A stretch of 64,000 nt of DNA from Sulfurivermis sp040755915 (GTDB lineage Bacteria > Pseudomonadota > Gammaproteobacteria > Thiohalomonadales > Thiohalomonadaceae). The notes beneath the pieces are model-generated. The model made no database searches. It had not been told where the DNA came from and saw only the letters and a list, made by a program, of their open reading frames with translations. Positions 42,070-51,057 of the stretch are shown in pieces. Both the position numbers and the translations under genes were made by a program. The stretch covers positions 9,309 to 73,308 of the forward strand of contig JBFLWM010000019.1 in NCBI GenBank assembly GCA_040755915.1, in the 5' to 3' direction. Positions within the stretch are counted from its first letter, which is position 1; the number at the start of each line of letters is the position of its first letter.

Positions 42070-43621
42070 ATGGAACAGGACCCTACTTTGCAGCAGCCGA
42101 CGCCGGCCAACACCTATTACCGCCCTGTCAGCCTGCGCGCACTGCAACCGCTTGGCCAGCAGTTCGACGGCGCGGCACTGTTGGTTGCCTGGATCGCCAC
42201 GCTGGCCCTTGGCATCGGCCTTGGTCTGGCCTCCATCGCCTACAACTGGTCCGGCCTGCCCCTGCACTTCGGCGGAGTCGACATCTACGTCACCATTTAT
42301 CCGCCGCTCATCTTCTGCACTCTGTGGGTATTGTGGTTCGGCTTCTGGTGGGGCTTCGTGCCGGCCTATCTCGCCACCCTGGTGCTGGCTCTCTACCCAC
42401 ACCAATGCTCTCGGCGTGCACGACCTGTTGCCCATCTGGCAGGGCTGGTGGCTCGGCGGCCTGTTGCAGAACCTGTTGCTGGTGGCGCCCCTGCTGTACC
42501 TGTTCAGCCCCGTGGTCAGCCGCTGGCGCGAACGCCACCTGATGGGCGTCGTCACGGTACGCGGCAGGCAGGCGCAGGGCACCCTGCTGGCTGGTGGCAC
42601 CATCATCGCCGGCGTGCTCCTCTACCTGCATTTCACCATTTCCCTCAGCCATCACCGCCTGGAAACGGCGCTGGCCAGCAACGATACCGCCGCCTGGCGC
42701 GAGGCTGCACTGGCGAGCGCCGAATCCACCATCATGCTGTACTGGGCCGTGGCCATCCTGATCCTGTTCATCGCCTTTTTCGGCGCCCAGCTTTTCGTGC
42801 ACTGGACCCGCTCGTTGCAGCAATCGGCGCGCGAACTCTCCAGCACCAATGTGCGTCTGCGCCGCGAAATGGACCAGCGCGAAGAGGCCGAGCAGGAGCT
42901 GCGGCAGGCCGCCGATCGCCTCGCCACCGCCAATGCCAGCAAGGATCGCCTGTTCTCCATCGTCGCCCACGACCTGCGCGGTCCGGTGGGCGCCATCGGT
43001 TCGCTGCTGAACATCCTCGACAGCCAGGTCCGCGAGCAAGGCCAGCGCGAACTGATCGAGCGTTTCGCCAACCTGCGCGAGGCGATGCAGCAGCTGACGC
43101 GCTTCCTGGAAAACCTGCTGCAATGGTCGCGGCTGCAACTGGATCAGGAACAATGCCAGCCCCAGGTGGTGGATCTCGCCCGCGCCGTGGACAGCGCCGC
43201 CGGCCCCAGTGCCCTGCATGCCTCGCTCAAGGAGATCACCGTGGAGCGGCGCGTGACTCCGGACACGCAGGTGTTGGCCGACCCGCACATGCTGCAGACC
43301 ATCCTGCACAACCTGCTGTCCAATGCCATCAAGTTCACGTCGCGCAACGGCTATATCACCGTCGCGGCAGCGCGCGAACACAATGAGGTCCACGTCACCG
43401 TGCGCGATACCGGCATCGGTATCGAAGCCGAAAAGCTGTCGCAGCTGTTCGACATCGCCCGACTCTCCAGCCGCCCCGGCACCAGCGGCGAACCGGGCAG
43501 CGGCCTGGGCCTGCTGCTGTGCAAAGAGCTGGTGGAGCGGCAGGGCGGCCACCTATGGGTGGAAAGCTGGCCGCATACCGGCACTGAAGTACACTTCACC
43601 CTGCCCGCCGTGCGAAATTGA
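42070..43621 (+). pseudogene. Membrane sensor histidine kinase with a single-base frameshift
   Basis: The reading frame opens with a hydrophobic N-terminal membrane domain (several transmembrane helices). It shifts at about 42396-42398, where one extra C in TACCCAC breaks the frame. Removing one C restores an unbroken protein of about 516 residues. It then has two further transmembrane helices, a HisKA domain with SIVAHDLRGPVGAIGSLLN (phospho-His), and an HATPase domain with NLLSNAIKFTSRNG, DTGIGI and GSGLGLLLCKEL. The kinase part is intact. It is either a recent mutation, an assembly error, or very unlikely programmed frameshifting. No response regulator is adjacent. Confidence 0.82.
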
Positions 43622-43644
43622 ACCTGACCGGAGGATACTGCCTG

Positions 43645-44799
43645 ATGAATATGCTGTACCGCTGGAGCCGGTGGCTGCTCGCCGCCCTGGTACTGAGCGG
43701 CTGCGCCGCCACTCCCGCACCCACCACCAGTCTGTACGAGGCCAGCGCGGTACTGGGCAATGAACAAACGCTGCGGCAGCTCTATTCCTGGCCCAACAGC
43801 GCGGAAAGCCCGCAGTCACTCACCGACACCATCCACCACTACACCTGGCAGAGCGGCACACGCGACGGCCTGCCAGAACTCACCGTCACCGTATGGAATG
43901 ACCTCGGCAACTACACCGCCACCATTCGCAGTTCCGACTGGCGCGTGCTCGACTATGGCCGGCGCCTGCCGCGCTTTCTCGCCATCGGCCGGCTCGGCGT
44001 GGACGCCACGACACGACTGAAGACCGCAGGCCTGTGGAACGACAGGGAATGGCGCTTCTTTCTGCCGCTGGGACTGGCCCTCACCGAGCAGCGCTCGGTG
44101 CAACTGCTGCACTTCCCGCCCGATTATTCCCTGCCGGCACAGGACTACCTCGGTTCGAAGACCAGCCAGCGCTGGGAGGCGCTGCTGCAGGAAAACGGCG
44201 TCAGCGCGCAGGAGGTAACCCTGTACGAGGCCATCGTCGACATCGCCCCCATCGCCGCACCGGCCAGCGCCGGCAGCACGCTGGAGGCAACCTATCCCTA
44301 CTACGCCCCCTACGCCCAGCGCCTGCTGGAATTCCTGCTGCAGCGCGACAACGGCGCCGCCCGCCCGGTGGTGGCCTACGGCTATCCGGTGCGGCAGTGG
44401 CTGCAGCAGCAATACGGCGCCACCCTCAAGGTGCTCGATACGGCACAGCTCGATCTCGGTGACGACCAGGCGGCGGTCATCGCCGCCAACCACCCCAGCT
44501 TCATCTGGTACGTCAAGGAACAGGGATTCGACGCGGCCGAACAGGTGATGTATCAGGATCTCGTCGCCGCCTGCTGGCAGGCCGCCATGGGCAACAATCC
44601 CGACGCCGATGCCGCCCTCACCCGCGACACCTGCCGCGACAGCTGGCGTGACCGTCCACAACAGGTCTGCGTCCTCACCTGGCAGCAGGCCTTCGACAAG
44701 AGCGCCGAAGAGGCACACCAGTTGTGTGCCAATACCGAAAAAACAAACACCACCACCGACGTAGCCCTTGAAGCACTGGAGCGCGAACTGCTGCATTGA
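43645..44799 (+). CDS. Predicted lipoprotein of unknown function
   Basis: This 384-residue secreted protein has a lipoprotein signal ending in lipobox LVLSGC (mature Cys about residue 20). The mature part is a soluble globular domain with no family I recognise. The segment ARPVVAYGYPVRQWLQQQYG and several cysteines in the C-terminal 80 residues are notable. GGAGG lies 11 bases before the ATG at 43645. It starts 23 bases after the kinase, so both are probably co-transcribed. Confidence 0.72.
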   Translation: MNMLYRWSRWLLAALVLSGCAATPAPTTSLYEASAVLGNEQTLRQLYSWPNSAESPQSLTDTIHHYTWQSGTRDGLPELTVTVWNDLGNYTATIRSSDWRVLDYGRRLPRFLAIGRLGVDATTRLKTAGLWNDREWRFFLPLGLALTEQRSVQLLHFPPDYSLPAQDYLGSKTSQRWEALLQENGVSAQEVTLYEAIVDIAPIAAPASAGSTLEATYPYYAPYAQRLLEFLLQRDNGAARPVVAYGYPVRQWLQQQYGATLKVLDTAQLDLGDDQAAVIAANHPSFIWYVKEQGFDAAEQVMYQDLVAACWQAAMGNNPDADAALTRDTCRDSWRDRPQQVCVLTWQQAFDKSAEEAHQLCANTEKTNTTTDVALEALERELLH

Positions 44800-45149
44800 A
44801 AACACTGCACCGGGCATCCTGCTGTCCAGCGGCAAGCTCAAATGTCGCACGATGTACAACCGAATCTCTCTGCCTGCACATACGGAAAATCCTGACCTTT
44901 TCCCGTCGCCGGGTTTGGCTGGCAGATTCGCGTATATCTAGGATTTTTCCTACAACCCTTTTCCGACTGGTCCTACACAGACTGCCAGACTTGCGGCATA
45001 TCTTTTCGGTAATGCCCTGCTAGGTTTTCTCTTGACCAGTTACAGCCAACCCATGACGACACACTGAATCAGTCGCAAATGGCAGGCCTCACGCACGGGC
45101 CCCCAAGGAACAGGACTCCCCATTACGGGCTGCACACAAGGAGCAGATC
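44800..45149. other. 350-base intergenic region before the DUF2589 cassette
   Basis: No gene, repeat or clear terminator is visible. It must hold the promoter of the DUF2589 cassette. TTGACC near 45032 could be a -35, but no -10 at 16-18 bases was found. It is somewhat more AT-rich than the flanking genes. Confidence 0.4.
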
Positions 45150-45767
45150 ATGAGCAGAGCAGTAGCAGAGCTTCGTCAAATTCCCTTCCAGCACCTGATC
45201 GGCGCGCCCATGAAGGCAGCCATCGAGGCCCAGGCGCTTGCGGCGCAATCCACCATCGAGTTCATCCAGAAGGTGGGTTTCAAGACACAGGGCGGCGGCT
45301 ATGAGCCGACCGACATGCTGTTCAACGACACCGCCAACGACGCCGATGCCGGCGAATTGCGCAACGTGACATTCCGCTACGAAAAAAAGGATGAAACCAA
45401 TGGCACAGCGGAATTCGAGCTGAAGGTTCCGCTGCTGGCGATCACACCCATTCCCTACCTGCGCATCGATGAGATGACGATCGATTTCTCGGCCAAGCTC
45501 ACTGACTCGATACAGCGCACCACGGAAAGCAGCTTCAACCTCAACTCCTCCGTTTCCGGCAAATACTCTGCTTTCTGGTCACCGGTGAAAATGGAGTTCC
45601 GCGTATCCGCCACCTACAACACCAAATCAGCCACTGCGTCTTCGCAAAAGCGTGAATACCGCATGGACATCCACGTGCGCGCGGTACAGGACGAGATGCC
45701 CGCCGGCCTTTCCAAAGTGCTCGACATTCTGGAAGACGCCATTCAGGACACCAAGGCGACGGCATAA
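45150..45767 (+). CDS. DUF2589-like protein (first)
   Basis: This 205-residue cytoplasmic protein has a helical start (PFQHLIGAPMKAAIEAQALAAQSTIEFIQKVGF). A beta-sandwich-like middle follows (RNVTFRYEKKDETNGTAEFE, PLLAITPIPYLRIDEMTIDF), and the protein closes with EMPAGLSKVLDILEDAI. This is the layout I associate with DUF2589, a family of unknown function. AAGGAG precedes the ATG. It opens a compact five-gene cassette and is paralogous to the third gene. Confidence 0.75.
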   Translation: MSRAVAELRQIPFQHLIGAPMKAAIEAQALAAQSTIEFIQKVGFKTQGGGYEPTDMLFNDTANDADAGELRNVTFRYEKKDETNGTAEFELKVPLLAITPIPYLRIDEMTIDFSAKLTDSIQRTTESSFNLNSSVSGKYSAFWSPVKMEFRVSATYNTKSATASSQKREYRMDIHVRAVQDEMPAGLSKVLDILEDAIQDTKATA

Positions 45768-45769
45768 CC

Positions 45770-46465
45770 ATGGCGCGCCTAGGTTCGGTCGTCGGCGGCG
45801 TACTGAAAGAGCTGGCCCAGGCACGCGCCATCGCGGATCGCCACAGCCGCGAGCTGGTGGGCGAGTACGAGCGCGATCCTGTGCTGTCGGCATTCAGCGT
45901 ACCGCGGGTCACTCTTGGTGAGGTTAATCTGACTCTGCGCTTCACCATCAATGATCTGGAAGAGGAATCGCCGGCGGCCCCTGACTACGCCCGCCTGGCG
46001 GCCGACTGGCAACGGCTGGCAAACGGTGTTCTGGTCAAAAAAACCGTGGCGCGTCTCGGCATCCCTGCGGAACTCGCCGGCAAGGCTGTCAACGGCCTAA
46101 GGAGCCGGCCGGCCGTGTCGGATGACCTCACTGCCGCGATCGCTGCACCTGGCCGCCGCGCTGCGCAACTTTCGGCCGAAGAGCTGCTGGAGGGATGGGC
46201 CGCGCTGCCGGGTGAGCTGCGTCAGGCGCTGGGGAACAAGCAGGAGTTCCGCCGCGAACTGCTGGCCACGGCCGAAGCCGAACTGGCTAGCTTCCTCGCT
46301 GACCAGGCCAGGCTCACTGACCTGCGCAGCGCCCTGGCCTCAAAGATCGATGTCGGCATCCGCACCGCTGACCTGCCGAGTGAGCCGCAGCACATCCACG
46401 AAATGACACTGACGGTACGCGGCGAGGATATCGATATGGTACTTGCCTCCAGCGAGGAGAAATGA
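45770..46465 (+). CDS. Unknown protein between two DUF2589-like genes
   Basis: This 231-residue soluble protein starts 2 bases after the first DUF2589 gene. It has a helical N-terminus (VVGGVLKELAQARAIADRHSRELVGEYE), a strand-like segment VTLGEVNLTLRFTINDLEEESP that resembles DUF2589 beta strands, and a helical C-terminal half. It ends HEMTLTVRGEDIDMVL. It may be a divergent partner of the DUF2589 proteins. No family was recognised. Confidence 0.7.
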   Translation: MARLGSVVGGVLKELAQARAIADRHSRELVGEYERDPVLSAFSVPRVTLGEVNLTLRFTINDLEEESPAAPDYARLAADWQRLANGVLVKKTVARLGIPAELAGKAVNGLRSRPAVSDDLTAAIAAPGRRAAQLSAEELLEGWAALPGELRQALGNKQEFRRELLATAEAELASFLADQARLTDLRSALASKIDVGIRTADLPSEPQHIHEMTLTVRGEDIDMVLASSEEK

Positions 46466-46466
46466 A

Positions 46467-46970
46467 ATGACGTTGCGGCGCATCGAGCCATTGGGGCTGG
46501 GCGACATACTCGGCTCCCTCATGTCTTCTGTCATCGGGGCACAGGCACAATCGGCGCGCGCCACTGTCGCGTTTATCGAGGATGTCGGTTTCGAGAAATC
46601 TGCCGCAGGCGACAAGCTTCGCACCGTCTCGGTTCTCTACGAAAAGCTCGACGAAAATAACCAGCCTGCAACCTTTGCCGTGGAAATGCCACTGCTGGCG
46701 ATGGTCAATATCCCGTCGCTTGCAGTGAAAAATGCCTCTTTTGCCCTCGCCTACGATGTGCTGACCACGGAGCCCGGCGAAGCAAGTGCCAAACAGGGCG
46801 CGAAAATGCTCGGCTTCGTGCGCAAGAAGAATCAGGCTGCCGCCACGGCAAGCCAGTCCACTTCCATCGACATCGACATCGTGATTGAACAGCAGGAAGT
46901 GCCGGCCGGCATTGCTCGCCTGTTCGACCTGGCGGAGCTTGGTATCGCCGAGAAACCCGTCAACGGATAG
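46467..46970 (+). CDS. DUF2589-like protein (second copy)
   Basis: This 167-residue protein is clearly related to the first gene. It shows LGDILGSLMSSVIGAQAQSA, TVAFIEDVGF, VSVLYEKLDENNQPATFAVE, MPLLAMVNIPSLAVKNASFA and EVPAGIARLFDLAELGI, position for position similar to the 205-residue paralogue but shorter in the middle. Its ATG at 46467 is one base after the preceding stop. Two paralogues suggest a heteromeric assembly. Confidence 0.75.
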   Translation: MTLRRIEPLGLGDILGSLMSSVIGAQAQSARATVAFIEDVGFEKSAAGDKLRTVSVLYEKLDENNQPATFAVEMPLLAMVNIPSLAVKNASFALAYDVLTTEPGEASAKQGAKMLGFVRKKNQAAATASQSTSIDIDIVIEQQEVPAGIARLFDLAELGIAEKPVNG

Positions 46971-46978
46971 GTTCTGCA

Positions 46979-47473
46979 ATGAGTGCCGACAACATCGCAC
47001 AAACCCTGCTGGCAGTAAGAGATGCACTGCATCACTTCACTGCCTCTCTCTCTCGTTCGGGCTTCGCCGCCGGTGCCGACAGTTACCGGCAGATGGCGGC
47101 GATCGTTGTCGGCCAGCAGCTGTGGGCCAGAGATCAGGGCGTCAACTCCTTCGACGAACGCTTTCGCGAAATCGCCATGCTTGCCATCGAGGTGCACCGC
47201 CAGCTCCAGCCCTACGTGCAGGCCATGGAGCAAATCGGCGCACTACTGGAGTTGGTACCGCCACCGCCACGCTACCCGGAGGAGTCCATCGAGGGCCGCG
47301 TCGTAAGCCACCTGGCCGCGGCGCGCCGCCCGCTCTCCACCACGCAGATTGGCACTGCCCTTGGCGTTGCATCCACGACCATCCGGCGCATCCTGAACAA
47401 CCTGGACAAGGAAGAAATACTGACCAAGACAGGCTCGACCAACCGCCCCCAATGGGGTCTGCGCCGCGCCTGA
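46979..47473 (+). CDS. Winged-helix protein of the DUF2589 cassette
   Basis: This 164-residue protein has a helical N-terminal region (about 1-90). Residues 105-160 form a winged helix (RVVSHLAAARRPLSTTQIGT then ALGVASTTIRRILNNLDKEE, ILTKTGSTNRPQWGLRR). That resembles MarR/ArsR-type DNA-binding wings and also winged helices used for protein contacts. It starts 8 bases after the second DUF2589 gene, so it may be the cassette's regulator. Confidence 0.75.
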   Translation: MSADNIAQTLLAVRDALHHFTASLSRSGFAAGADSYRQMAAIVVGQQLWARDQGVNSFDERFREIAMLAIEVHRQLQPYVQAMEQIGALLELVPPPPRYPEESIEGRVVSHLAAARRPLSTTQIGTALGVASTTIRRILNNLDKEEILTKTGSTNRPQWGLRRA

Positions 47474-47510
47474 TCACTCCACTACCACGCGAAAAGGGAC
47501 GTCGCACATC

Positions 47511-48236
47511 ATGGCTCGCAATTTCGTCATCGTATCCGGCGGCCCCGGGCTCTACGTCGCCTGCGATCCTGACCACGATAAAAGCTGGTCAAATTACGTG
47601 GACAACATCCTGCTGTTGGCCGCCAACAGCAACTTCCCCAAGCAAAATGATGAAGAGGTCTGGTGGCTGGTTTACGAACCGGCCTACGATGCGCGGTGGA
47701 GCGACGACATTTCCAATGGCCGCCAGTCCACCAAGGATATCAAGGCCAAGGGATCGACATCCTACAAAAACCATCTGGAGAAACGCGCAAAGAAGTACAG
47801 CTGGAAACTGCGGTGGCTGACGAAGGGCGACGATTTCTGGTCAAAACTGAAGACCTTCCGCGATCCCGTCAGCCGCGTATGGTATTTCGGTCATGCCCGC
47901 GATGATCTGTGGCTGTCGCTGAATCATAACGGCTGCACCGCTGTGGCACCGGCCTCCAGCGCCATCATCCGGTGTACCGACATTGCATCACAGACCGCCA
48001 TCAAGACCCACATGCAGGCCGGTGGCAGCAAGTACGATGCCAACCGCTCCTCTCGTTTCTATGGCTGCAATTCCGCAAAATTCGCTCAGGAATTCGCGAA
48101 GGCCTACGGCGTCTATGCCGAGGGGGCCGTGGGTAACGTGGACTTCACCAAGGCCCACTCCGCCGGCGGCAAACTGAACGCCATACTCACCGGCTGCAGC
48201 TGGAAAACCTACGATACCAGCGGCAATTCCATCTAA
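47511..48236 (+). CDS. Protein with a caspase/CHAT-like His-Cys pattern
   Basis: This 241-residue soluble protein opens with a strand (NFVIVSGGPGLYVACDPDH). It carries VSRVWYFGHARDDLWLSL (His128) and, 58 residues later, SRFYGCNSAKFAQEFAKAYG (Cys186). Hydrophobic-strand-GH and hydrophobic-strand-GC followed by a small residue is the catalytic dyad pattern of clan CD peptidases (caspases, gingipains, CHAT). No other active site is apparent. The assignment is inference from pattern and spacing. It is the last gene of the DUF2589 cassette, 37 bases after the winged-helix gene. Confidence 0.55.
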   Translation: MARNFVIVSGGPGLYVACDPDHDKSWSNYVDNILLLAANSNFPKQNDEEVWWLVYEPAYDARWSDDISNGRQSTKDIKAKGSTSYKNHLEKRAKKYSWKLRWLTKGDDFWSKLKTFRDPVSRVWYFGHARDDLWLSLNHNGCTAVAPASSAIIRCTDIASQTAIKTHMQAGGSKYDANRSSRFYGCNSAKFAQEFAKAYGVYAEGAVGNVDFTKAHSAGGKLNAILTGCSWKTYDTSGNSI

Positions 48237-48325
48237 CCGCCCCTCTGTGCCCCGACGACCAGGTGGCCGCCCCCTAACCGCCGCGAGGTTGACGAACCGC
48301 CTCAAGAGACGACCTAATTCCCGCC

Positions 48326-48946
48326 ATGGATTCCTCCCCGGGATACTTTGGTGCACGGATTACGGCAACGCTCCTCGTGGCGGCAGTGAGCTGCGGTGCC
48401 GTCACGGCACCGACCGGCCGCGCGGAGGCGGCACAGCAACAGGACTGGTTCGCCCACGCCTATGCCGCCCGCTTCACGCACAAACCGTTTCTCGACACCC
48501 TGCGCCTGCAGGCGGACATGGATGACAGCTGGCTCAAGGCAGCGGGCGTGGGGCACCGGTTTGCGGACCCGGCACCACATCTGCAATTGGAATGGGAGCT
48601 GCAGGCAGCCCAGCATTCCGGTCTGCAACATCACACCGAATTCAACGCGCTCGGCATCGTGCGGATACATCGCTTTGCCTGGGACACCACGCTGCGCAAC
48701 AGCGTTGCCTTCGGTCTCGGCGTCTCCTATGCCGCCGCCGAACCGATCCTGGAGAAAACCTATGGCAATACCGAGCGCACGTTGGTGTACATGCTGTTCG
48801 AAGTGACGGCGGCCACACCACACACGCCGGACTGGAACCTGTTCCTGCGCATCCATCACCGCTCCGGTGCCTTCGGCCTGGTGGCGGACGATGTCGACGG
48901 CTCCAATTTCATCGGCCTCGGCCTGCGCCATCACTTCGCATGGTAG
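48326..48946 (+). CDS. PagL-like acyloxyacyl hydrolase / outer-membrane barrel
   Basis: This 206-residue protein has an N-terminal signal sequence (cleavage near GRAEA) and a small beta barrel with alternating aromatic strands. The C-terminal region has IHHRSGAFGLVADDVDGSNF then IGLGLRHHFAW. PagL-type lipid A deacylases have a His-x-Ser active site at this place, and HHRSG could provide it. The ending in F-A-W fits outer-membrane insertion. It is probably separate from the preceding cassette (89-base gap). Confidence 0.7.
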   Translation: MDSSPGYFGARITATLLVAAVSCGAVTAPTGRAEAAQQQDWFAHAYAARFTHKPFLDTLRLQADMDDSWLKAAGVGHRFADPAPHLQLEWELQAAQHSGLQHHTEFNALGIVRIHRFAWDTTLRNSVAFGLGVSYAAAEPILEKTYGNTERTLVYMLFEVTAATPHTPDWNLFLRIHHRSGAFGLVADDVDGSNFIGLGLRHHFAW

Positions 48947-49024
48947 TCGCGCCGCAGCAGCGCGAAACCTGCCGCCGCCGATTTACGTATAATCATCCCG
49001 ACTCCACACGGAAAACCTCCGCCC

Positions 49025-49978
49025 ATGACCACACTCGGCGTGGTGATGGACCCCATAGGGGCCATCAATTACAAGAAGGACTCCACCCTGGCGATGCTGC
49101 TGGCGGCGCAGGCGCGTGGCTGGCAGTTGCGCTATTTCGAGCTGGCCGATCTCTACCTGCGTGACGGCGAGGCCCGGGGACACAGCCGGCCGCTGCGGGT
49201 GTACGCCGACCCGCAGGGCTGGTTCGAACTGGGCGATGCGGAGGACATGCCGCTGGGCGAGCTGGACGTGATCCTGATGCGCAAGGACCCGCCCTTCGAC
49301 ATGGAGTACATCTACGCCACCTATCTGCTGGAACTGGCCGAGACGGCGGGCGCGCTGGTGGTGAACCGGGCGCAGAGCCTGCGCGACGCCAACGAGAAGC
49401 TGTTCGCCGCCTGGTTTCCGCAGTGCACGCCGCCGACGCTGGTGACGCGCGACATGCAGCGTCTGCGCGCCTTCGTCGCGGAGCAGGGCGAGGCGGTGCT
49501 GAAACCACTGGGCGGCATGGGCGGCGCCTCGATCTTCGTCACGCGCCAGGGCGACCCCAATGCCTCGGTGATCATCGAGACCCTCACCGACCATGGCCAG
49601 CGCTACACCATGGCGCAGCGCTATCTGCCGGAGATAAGCGCAGGCGACAAGCGCATCCTGCTCATCGATGGCGAACCGGTACCCTATGCGCTGGCACGCA
49701 TCCCGGCCGAGGGCGAACTGCGCGGCAACCTCGCCGCCGGCGGCAGCGGCGTGGGCGTGCCGCTGTCGGAGCGCGACCGCTGGATCTGTGCCCAGGTGGC
49801 GCCACGGCTGCGCGAGAAGGGCCTGCTGTTCGTCGGCCTTGATGTCATCGGCGACTACCTCACCGAGATCAATGTCACCAGCCCCACCTGCATCCGCGAA
49901 CTGGATGCGCAGTTCGGCCTGGACATCGCCGGGCAACTCATGGACGCCATTGCGGTCAAACTGGCGGCGCGGCATTAA
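49025..49978 (+). CDS. gshB: Glutathione synthetase
   Basis: This 317-residue ATP-grasp enzyme starts TTLGVVMDPIGAINYKKDST, the standard GshB N-terminus. It has VLKPLGGMGGASIFV (ATP binding), KRILLIDGEPVPYALARIPA and the metal site GDYLTEINVTSPTCIREL. It joins glycine to gamma-glutamylcysteine. Length matches E. coli GshB (315). Confidence 0.97.
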   Translation: MTTLGVVMDPIGAINYKKDSTLAMLLAAQARGWQLRYFELADLYLRDGEARGHSRPLRVYADPQGWFELGDAEDMPLGELDVILMRKDPPFDMEYIYATYLLELAETAGALVVNRAQSLRDANEKLFAAWFPQCTPPTLVTRDMQRLRAFVAEQGEAVLKPLGGMGGASIFVTRQGDPNASVIIETLTDHGQRYTMAQRYLPEISAGDKRILLIDGEPVPYALARIPAEGELRGNLAAGGSGVGVPLSERDRWICAQVAPRLREKGLLFVGLDVIGDYLTEINVTSPTCIRELDAQFGLDIAGQLMDAIAVKLAARH

Positions 49979-50030
49979 GCCCAACCCCGCAGGGTCCGCC
50001 CTACCCCGGTATTTGATGTGATCGATATTC

Positions 50031-51047
50031 ATGCATAAGTTCGCTTGCCTGCTGCCCCTCGCCCTCATCCTCGCCGCCTGCCAGGGCGAACCGCCCGTCC
50101 AGCGCAAGACCTTCATCGCCTACGGCAGCCCGGTGACCATCGCCGTGCAGGGCCTGGCAACGGAGCCGGCGCAGCACGCGCTGGAAGAGGCGGCAACGGA
50201 TCTGCTGTACATCGAAGAGGGCAACGACCCGGCACGGCCGGGGCCGATGGCACGCACCAACCAGCTGCTGGCGACGACGGCCGGCTTCTCCGCCGTGCCC
50301 TCGCTACTGCCGCAGATCCAGCAGGCGCAGGTGCTGTCGGTGCGCAGCGGCGGGCTGTTCAATCCGGCCCTGGGCGGCCTGCTGGAGCTGTGGGGTTTCT
50401 ACAGCGAGCCCAAGGGACCACCGCCGACGCCGGAAGCCATTGCCGCACTGGTGGCACAGCAACCATCGATGAGCGACATCGTCATCGACGGCATCACCAT
50501 GCGCAGCAACAACGCGGCCGTGCGCCTCGACCTGGGCGACTTCGGCCGCGGCTACGCGCTGGATACCGCGCTGGCCCGGCTGCGCGAGGCTGGCGTCACC
50601 ACCGGCCAGCTGACCACACCGGGAGCGGCGGCACGCCTGGGCCAGGGTGACGAGCTGGTACTGGTTCTGACCGGCCGCGACGGCCGCACCCCGCTGGCGC
50701 GCATCGCCCTGCAGCCGGACGAGGTGGCCTACACCGTGACCCCGCTGCGCGGCGCCTATCTGCACGACGACCGCCTGTTCCACCCGCTGCTCGACCCCGC
50801 CACGGGCGAACCGGCGCGCAGCGCCTTCGCCATCACCGTGTTCCACACCCGCCTGGCCGAGGCTGCCGCGGCGGCCCATGCCCTGTTCGTGGCCGGCCCG
50901 GCACGCTGGACCGAAACCGCCCGTGCCCTCGGTATCCGTCACGCCCTGCTGGTGGATGCGGAAGACGGGGTGCGCATCACATCCCCGCTGGCGCCGCGCC
51001 TTGTGATGGCCGACGGCACGCTGCAAGCCGTGGTCGATCCGCTATAA
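50031..51047 (+). CDS. ApbE-like lipoprotein (FAD:protein FMN transferase family), possibly inactive
   Basis: This 338-residue lipoprotein has lipobox LILAAC at residue 18 and the ApbE order: YGSPVTIAV, VLSVRSGGLFNPALGGLLELWGFYSE, RLDLGDFGRGYALDTALARL and FHPLLDPATGEPA. ApbE attaches FMN to flavoproteins. Two conserved places differ. LGDFGRG replaces LGGIAKG, and the usual NAGGD near residue 200 reads TPGAAARLG, so FAD handling may be lost. gshB is upstream and a TonB gene follows after 10 bases. Confidence 0.8.
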   Translation: MHKFACLLPLALILAACQGEPPVQRKTFIAYGSPVTIAVQGLATEPAQHALEEAATDLLYIEEGNDPARPGPMARTNQLLATTAGFSAVPSLLPQIQQAQVLSVRSGGLFNPALGGLLELWGFYSEPKGPPPTPEAIAALVAQQPSMSDIVIDGITMRSNNAAVRLDLGDFGRGYALDTALARLREAGVTTGQLTTPGAAARLGQGDELVLVLTGRDGRTPLARIALQPDEVAYTVTPLRGAYLHDDRLFHPLLDPATGEPARSAFAITVFHTRLAEAAAAAHALFVAGPARWTETARALGIRHALLVDAEDGVRITSPLAPRLVMADGTLQAVVDPL

Positions 51048-51057
51048 TCCGCCGCAC

